Positions 59,201 to 64,000 of a DNA stretch of 64,000 nucleotides are shown here, piece by piece. The position numbers and the translations under genes were made by a program. The notes beneath the pieces were generated by a model. The model saw only the letters and a list, made by a program, of their open reading frames with translations. It searched no databases and was not told where the DNA came from. How positions within the stretch are numbered: position 1 is the first letter of the stretch; every line of letters starts with the position of its first letter. This DNA is from Polytrichum commune (Eukaryota; Streptophyta; Polytrichopsida; Polytrichales; Polytrichaceae). The stretch is from NCBI GenBank assembly GCA_950295325.1, contig OX485804.1, positions 68,982,033 through 69,046,032 of the forward strand, in the 5' to 3' direction.

Positions 59201-59680
59201 CAATTCCCCAATGAACCCGCATTTATATTCACAGACAGTCTAAACGTATTATACCTACTCAACACACAAATTAAACACCCCACTCTCCATAATAGTCACC
59301 CATACCAAACCACACTCAACTCCATGGTAAAAATCCTTCAAGACCGTATACAGCCAATCACACTATACAAAGTCAGAGCACACGTCAACATTGACGGTAA
59401 TGAAAAAGCGGATAAACTAGCAAAAGATGGGTTAGAATTAGAGCACAGAATTGCCATCCACCCATACGAACATGCCCACGCCACCCCGTACTATTATCAA
59501 AAGGACGTCTGGGCCTCGATGGCAGACGTCCCAGACAAAGGCCCAGTAAGATTCTTAGAAAAACAAATTAAAAAATATGATAGGGAAACCAATATAGCAA
59601 TCATGGCCACACAAACCCCCAACACGTGTAAATGGACAGAAAATATAAACATTGACAAAGAACTATCCAACGAATTCTAG
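56200..59680 (+). CDS. Retrotransposon ORF2: RT palm/thumb, linker and RNase H
   Basis: Begins with LYIDFKNAFGSIDHARL (motif A, about 56197), then QRGTIQGDTLSPYLFI (motif B) and AAYADDLAAIA (motif C, YADD at 56500-56511). A linker of about 750 residues follows, with a CDPPCNQCSLPC cluster near 57535. RNase H then follows: YYTDGSFI (59014), ILRAEMMAIHK (59150), FIFTDSLNVLYLL (59225) and VRAHVNIDGNEKADKLAKDG (59375). All four acidic residues and the late His are seen. An in-frame TAG (59678-59680) ends this piece. Confidence 0.88.
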
Positions 59681-60475
59681 ACAAATCCCTCAATCACAGA
59701 CAAACAAAAATCCTGCCTTATTAAATTCCGCACAAGAACATACATGGGTAATGCTAGAAAACAAATGTTCTTCGGTCACCAGAGGTACCCCTCTATCACG
59801 TGCCCTATATGCAATTCAAATGATCCAGACACTTGGCTACATGTACTACTGAAATGTAACCAACAACATATACACTCACTACGAATTAAAAGACATAACA
59901 AAGCAGTCGGAGAAATTAGGAAGCTCCTAATCTCGTCCGAAAAATCCCGATGCTTTACTCTCATGAATGCCGGTACCTTCAATAATAATCCCCAAGAAAA
60001 TACTGTCCCCAATTGGCTACTCCCCTGCACATGTAACACACAAAGATGTCATTGCAACGCAAGATTTCGACATGATATACTCTGCGTTAAAGGATTACCA
60101 TATCAAAATGACCCACCCATTGACATTGACCCTAACCTCACCATACAATTTATTGAATTCACATATTGTAATGACAGATTCTCCCCAGAAGCAATAGAAG
60201 CAAAAAACAACAAATACAAACCATTGATTGATAGTATCGCTTCCAGAGGATGGAAAATCGAACCACTCATTGTCATCACAGCTGGGGCCCGAGCTACGGC
60301 CCACATCCCATCCATGAAAATACTAGAAGAAAATCTCAAAATACCCATGGTTATTATCAAAAATACCTTTAAAAATATTAATACCATTGCAATACAATAT
60401 GCCATGTCCATCCTCCTTCATAAGAGGAGAATTGAAAACCACCAACCGCTCCCCCAAAACTTAGACCCTCCATAA
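59681..60475 (+). CDS. Retrotransposon ORF2 C-terminus: CCHC finger and restriction-like-endonuclease-like domain
   Basis: Same frame as the RNase H. CPICNSNDPDTWLHVLLKC (59801-59857) is a C-x2-C-x9-H-x4-C finger. A second cysteine group, CTCNTQRCHC, is near 60030. Then FIEFTYCNDRF (60149-60181), KNNKYKPLIDSI and RGWKIEPLIVITAGARA follow the E-V-T...D...K-x2-K-Y...G-W...V-G-A-R pattern of the RLE found in R2- and Dualen-type elements. The frame ends at TAA (60473-60475). Domain recognition is by eye; the RLE call is the least secure part. Confidence 0.65.
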   Translation, partial: TNPSITDKQKSCLIKFRTRTYMGNARKQMFFGHQRYPSITCPICNSNDPDTWLHVLLKCNQQHIHSLRIKRHNKAVGEIRKLLISSEKSRCFTLMNAGTFNNNPQENTVPNWLLPCTCNTQRCHCNARFRHDILCVKGLPYQNDPPIDIDPNLTIQFIEFTYCNDRFSPEAIEAKNNKYKPLIDSIASRGWKIEPLIVITAGARATAHIPSMKILEENLKIPMVIIKNTFKNINTIAIQYAMSILLHKRRIENHQPLPQNLDPP

Positions 60476-60929
60476 AACCCAAAAAACTTATATAATATTT
60501 AAATATCTATTTACAGCTCAGAATGAGGGATTGATGCCGGTTGGTTGGTACAAATTTCCTGCCTTTACTCACTTGCAGCACCAAATCACGTCTTACATTT
60601 TAAACGAGCATACGGACTCGACTGGAATCGAATCCGGAACGTCTTAACTCAAACATCCTCCCACAACCAACCGAGGAATCATGACTTGGTGTTCACTCTC
60701 ATTACAAAACACTAATTATACTTAAAAGGCATGCACCCCCGTGGGCCATGATCAGCCCATGTTATTTGTTTCTCGGTTACTATAGTGTCCATCCTCGAAA
60801 GAGGAGAGTAGTCTTGTCCCAGCTTCCCCATGTCCTGTGGGCATCGGGTTGTTGGCATTACGAACGGACACTCTATTCACGCCGGCCCCCTAAAAGGGAC
60901 CGGAGTTTCTATTTATCTTTCTATCTATC
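60476..60929 (+). other. 3' UTR of the retrotransposon
   Basis: Non-coding, ending in a short CTAT-type repeat tail just before the right target duplication. On the minus strand near 60690-60620 there are weak tRNA-like A-box and B-box resemblances (GGATTCGATTCC). Composition returns to normal here. Confidence 0.6.
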
Positions 60930-60941
60930 TGAGTGCTATGG
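60930..60941. repeat. Target-site duplication, right copy
   Basis: TGAGTGCTATGG, identical to 47722-47733. Confidence 0.8.
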
Positions 60942-63439
60942 TTGTTCTATGGAGGAGTTGTGGCTTCATGGTATTTTAGAATGTTAGCATGATTTGGATT
61001 GTCAATCCTCAATGTCATTAAGGACTTGTGTGGTAGTAGAGAGAGTTTTGACGATGATGTCAACCTACAATTAACGTGAATGAGAGACACTTCATTCTTG
61101 ATCATATCCGCAAGTGTATTGTAGGTATGTTAAACAACCCTAGTAGTGTGGTAGAAATTTAGTGTGGATATAATTAACATGGGCTACACTAAGTTTATAG
61201 TCAAGGTGGAAGTAACATGGGTCTAAAACCTTGGGACTTTCCTTAAATGTTGACGAAGACTTCTGGCCAACACCTCACATAAGCATAAAATAATCACCTT
61301 ACATCAAAAGTAGCACAAAAATAAAACATCACCCACACTAATTTTCTACTAAAAATTGAGTGTGGGCCACAAATTAATGTGGCCCAAGTTAATTACTGTT
61401 ATGAGAATTAGTTTGGGTTCTAGAAACTTATTGTGGCCCACATCAACAAGACTAGTTACTATACTGATCAAATTGCCTCACAAGTTTAATCCTCAAAAAC
61501 TCGGTGAGAGTCTTGTTATCACAATGGGGGAGGGTCACTTTTCTTTGAGAGTTGGAGGAGCCATGTGCATGCGGGACCCTTTATTGAAACCCTCCATATA
61601 CAAAATTTGTACGACCAAACAACGAGACTATACATACAAATTGTAGACTACATAATAGTCTCATGTATGTATACAAAAAATTTCAACCCCTAGAGCAAAT
61701 TACCTCGATTATGTATACAATTGGTAATTTTTGTTTTTAAATGACATTCCTTAACCTCTCCTTGGATATATATATGCTCATGAATCACTTTGTATTGACA
61801 ATGTCATTGAAATATGACGTGATGGGATGACAAATATGGATGTAATACGACTTACGAATCAACACATGTGAATCTATGGGGAGTTATAAGGTAAGTATAT
61901 ATGAAATATACTCATGTTGTGAAAGCCCTTAGAGGGCCTTATGGTATACTTACCTCTCCCAAAGAATTGAGAGTGCGCTATTTATTTGTACAAATCTCGA
62001 GTGGAATAATGTCCCTCCCACATGTATACTTTGTAAGCCAACTTTTTAACCAAAATATTCTTTTGTACATCAACGTGGTATTAAATGGGCTACATTGAGT
62101 GCCCCCCCCCTCCCCATGGGAGCTTATTGTGGACCTCTCTATCAGAGGAAATTGAATTGAGGTGATGCTATTTAATTTTACCACGTCAGAAGTGATTCAT
62201 CATTATCTATTCTAGAAATAGCAAATTCCTTAAAGACAATCTAGTAGCTATTAAGGATTTATGGGTGGGCAATCTTAGGCAACTGTGACAATGGTGACGA
62301 TGTCAATAGAACGGTGTGGACGTTGGGGCAATCACACGAACCAAGTTTCTTTTAGGGGAAGGAAGGGGGGGGGGGGGGAGGGCGACTAAAGAAGGAGACA
62401 TGGTGTGGAATGTATACCTATTATTTGTAGACTCAATGTATTGGCATACATTATAGGCTACATAGGAGTGATGATCATATTCATCATAACATCGACGACT
62501 TTACAAAACCAACTACCCACATGGGTTTACAAGAGAGGCATTATTTAAAGGTAGAAGATAATGCAAAATACACGTAGCTACGTGGTGTTAAATTACTTCA
62601 ATTTGTAGATATACAAGGATGTGTCTAATACAATAAAAGATGAAGCTTATGCTTTGGGTTAAAGCCATCATGTTTTGTTAGATATATGTATGTCAAGCAT
62701 TCCATTTTATCATATTCCAACACATGTGAACACTTGAGGTTGTTTATTACTTATAAGTTTGTACATGTATCTTTATTTTGTGATCTAAACCTTTGGGTGT
62801 TATTTTGGGGGCAACACACACACCATTATATATATATTCAACTTCGTGCTCACTATGTGTGCACTCCCATGTGTTTTCAAGAATCACAAGATGAAATATG
62901 AACCCAAATACAAATACATACTCTATATAGTTGAAGAAATACAGGAGCCCCCACCATCCAAAACCTCGACCTCTTGAGCCTACATTCTCTTCTTTGCATC
63001 TCAATTTACAACCTCAAGCCTCGGGGGGGGGGGGGTAGTCATTGGTTGGAGTAGCAATACACGTGCGAACAAATGATAGGGTATTTTAAAAACATGGGGG
63101 CTAAAAATTATAAATGGACTTAAGAGTAATATAGGGTATCAAAAATGGCACTCGACATCTTTAAAGTACTATAGGGTATGAAATAATAGGTAATTTGGAA
63201 TTATAAGTAATGCAAGCCATTTTTCTATTAACCCAAAGTAGAAATTTACATAATGATAGCATGTGAAAAAAAAAAATTGAAAGTAATACCCCCCTATAAA
63301 ATAGTGGTTGTTCGCACCTATATCCTTAACTTTTTAACACACTGCCCCCCCCCCCCGAGCCTCAAGCACCAAAAGAGTACAATCATAGATCGAGATATGT
63401 TCTTTGCTACACTATATACACTATAAAGTTGTGTGTGGT
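60942..63439. other. Intergenic, no gene recognised
   Basis: AT-rich with several homopolymer runs of G or C (62102-62110, 62365-62378, 63023-63035, 63345-63356). A foldback-like phrase CACACTAATTTTCTACTAAA with its complement lies at about 61333-61368. Short frames only. Confidence 0.5.
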
Positions 63440-63930
63440 CCAATTTGTACCCTCAAATAATTAGCTATTAATGCAAGCCTAGATAAAGGTAGATAGTTCA
63501 CCCATAGTTCAACAAAGACATGAATCCCTCATCATTGTCCCTTACCATCCAAAAGGCTTCACTCTTTGAACCCCATGCATGCACTTTTATCTCTCATCTC
63601 CACAATCACACTACCCTCAACTTAATTCATCTTAATCGGATCCCTATTAAACTCATTTGGAGTCATGAGCTAATTTTGGCGCCAAATTAACCAAAAATAT
63701 ATAACCTATAAAGCACATGATGGATATTACGAGGTGTTTTGTTGGATGAATGAGAAATATGCACACACACAACACGTCAATTCCAAAACACAATTTCAAT
63801 TCCCTCAACTATCTAGTATTTAAATACAAGTATGCCTAGGTAAAGATGGATACTTCACCTTTAAGTTAGTTTAACAAGGACATAAACCCCTCATCATCCA
63901 AAGGCCTCTCTCTCTCTCTCCCTCTACTCA
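63440..63930. repeat. Diverged direct duplication, spacing about 355-365 bp
   Basis: The block with AAGCCTAGATAAAGGTAGAT and ACATGAATCCCTCATCATT (about 63475-63540) recurs as AATGCCTAGGTAAAGATGGAT-like and ACATAAACCCCTCATCAT blocks at about 63832-63900. No gene. Confidence 0.5.
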
Positions 63931-64000
63931 CTTCCCTTAGGGCCACTTCACACACGAGATTGGGAGCCCGTGACCATTACACGTCAAGCGCTCTCATTGG

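Larger units (their letters stand above)
47734..60929 (+). mobile_element. Non-LTR retrotransposon, 13.2 kb, Dualen/RandI-like, degenerate
   Basis: Identical 12-bp repeats lie at both ends. Order inside: 5' tandem repeats, ORF1, a long ORF2 polyprotein, and a 3' UTR ending in ATTTATCTTTCTATCTATC. ORF2 carries a 2A-like peptide, AP-endonuclease, reverse transcriptase, RNase H, a CCHC finger and a restriction-like-endonuclease-like domain. All ORF2 parts up to about 56180 share one frame and all later parts another. They are split by stops at 53745-53747, 55458-55460, 55641-55643 and 59678-59680 and by one frameshift, so this copy is inactive. Elements with both nuclease types are known as Dualen/RandI; the clade assignment is inference. 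Confidence 0.85.

Overview
The window looks like nuclear DNA of a moss or related bryophyte. The AT-rich, intron-containing genes are plant-like. The largest gene has the protein kinase / NB-ARC / LRR order known mainly from mosses, and the exocyst gene resembles land-plant EXO84. Much of the window is transposons and decayed gene copies. All calls come from reading the sequence; no database search was run.

Layout: 0-6.2 kb is repeats: an LTR-retroelement-like stretch, a minisatellite, a TIR element at 4261-5809 and two copies of a small TIR family. 6.6-11.8 kb (minus) is a broken multi-exon gene with a ParB-like domain followed by a DNA-methyltransferase-like domain. About 330 bp away, head to head on the plus strand, lies a broken DDE-transposase-like gene (12.1-15.2 kb). 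A 409-bp TIR element with an exact 8-bp target duplication is at 15925-16333.

17.3-21.9 kb is a partial, dead copy of the first three exons of EXO84, interrupted by a solo-LTR-like insertion (1.9 kb) and a TIR element (0.8 kb). 22.0-33.3 kb (minus) is a very large kinase/NB-ARC/LRR immune-receptor gene. Its LRR exon is about 44 tandem copies of a 144-bp unit; an in-frame TGA lies in the kinase exon and the 3' tail of the array has decayed. 39.5-45.05 kb (minus) is the apparently intact ten-exon EXO84 gene (810 aa), with an unidentified gene remnant just downstream.

47.7-60.9 kb is one 13.2-kb non-LTR retrotransposon bounded by a 12-bp direct repeat. It has tandem repeats of about 180 bp in its 5' region, a separate ORF1, and a long degenerate polyprotein. 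The polyprotein reads: unknown low-complexity region, 2A-like peptide, AP-endonuclease, reverse transcriptase, RNase H, CCHC finger, and a restriction-like-endonuclease-like domain. Two nuclease domains plus a 2A peptide suggest a Dualen/RandI-like element; this is the most interesting object here. From 61 kb to the end there are only simple repeats and homopolymer runs.

The only gene that looks fully functional is EXO84. The receptor gene is largely intact but interrupted; the other coding regions are mobile or decayed.
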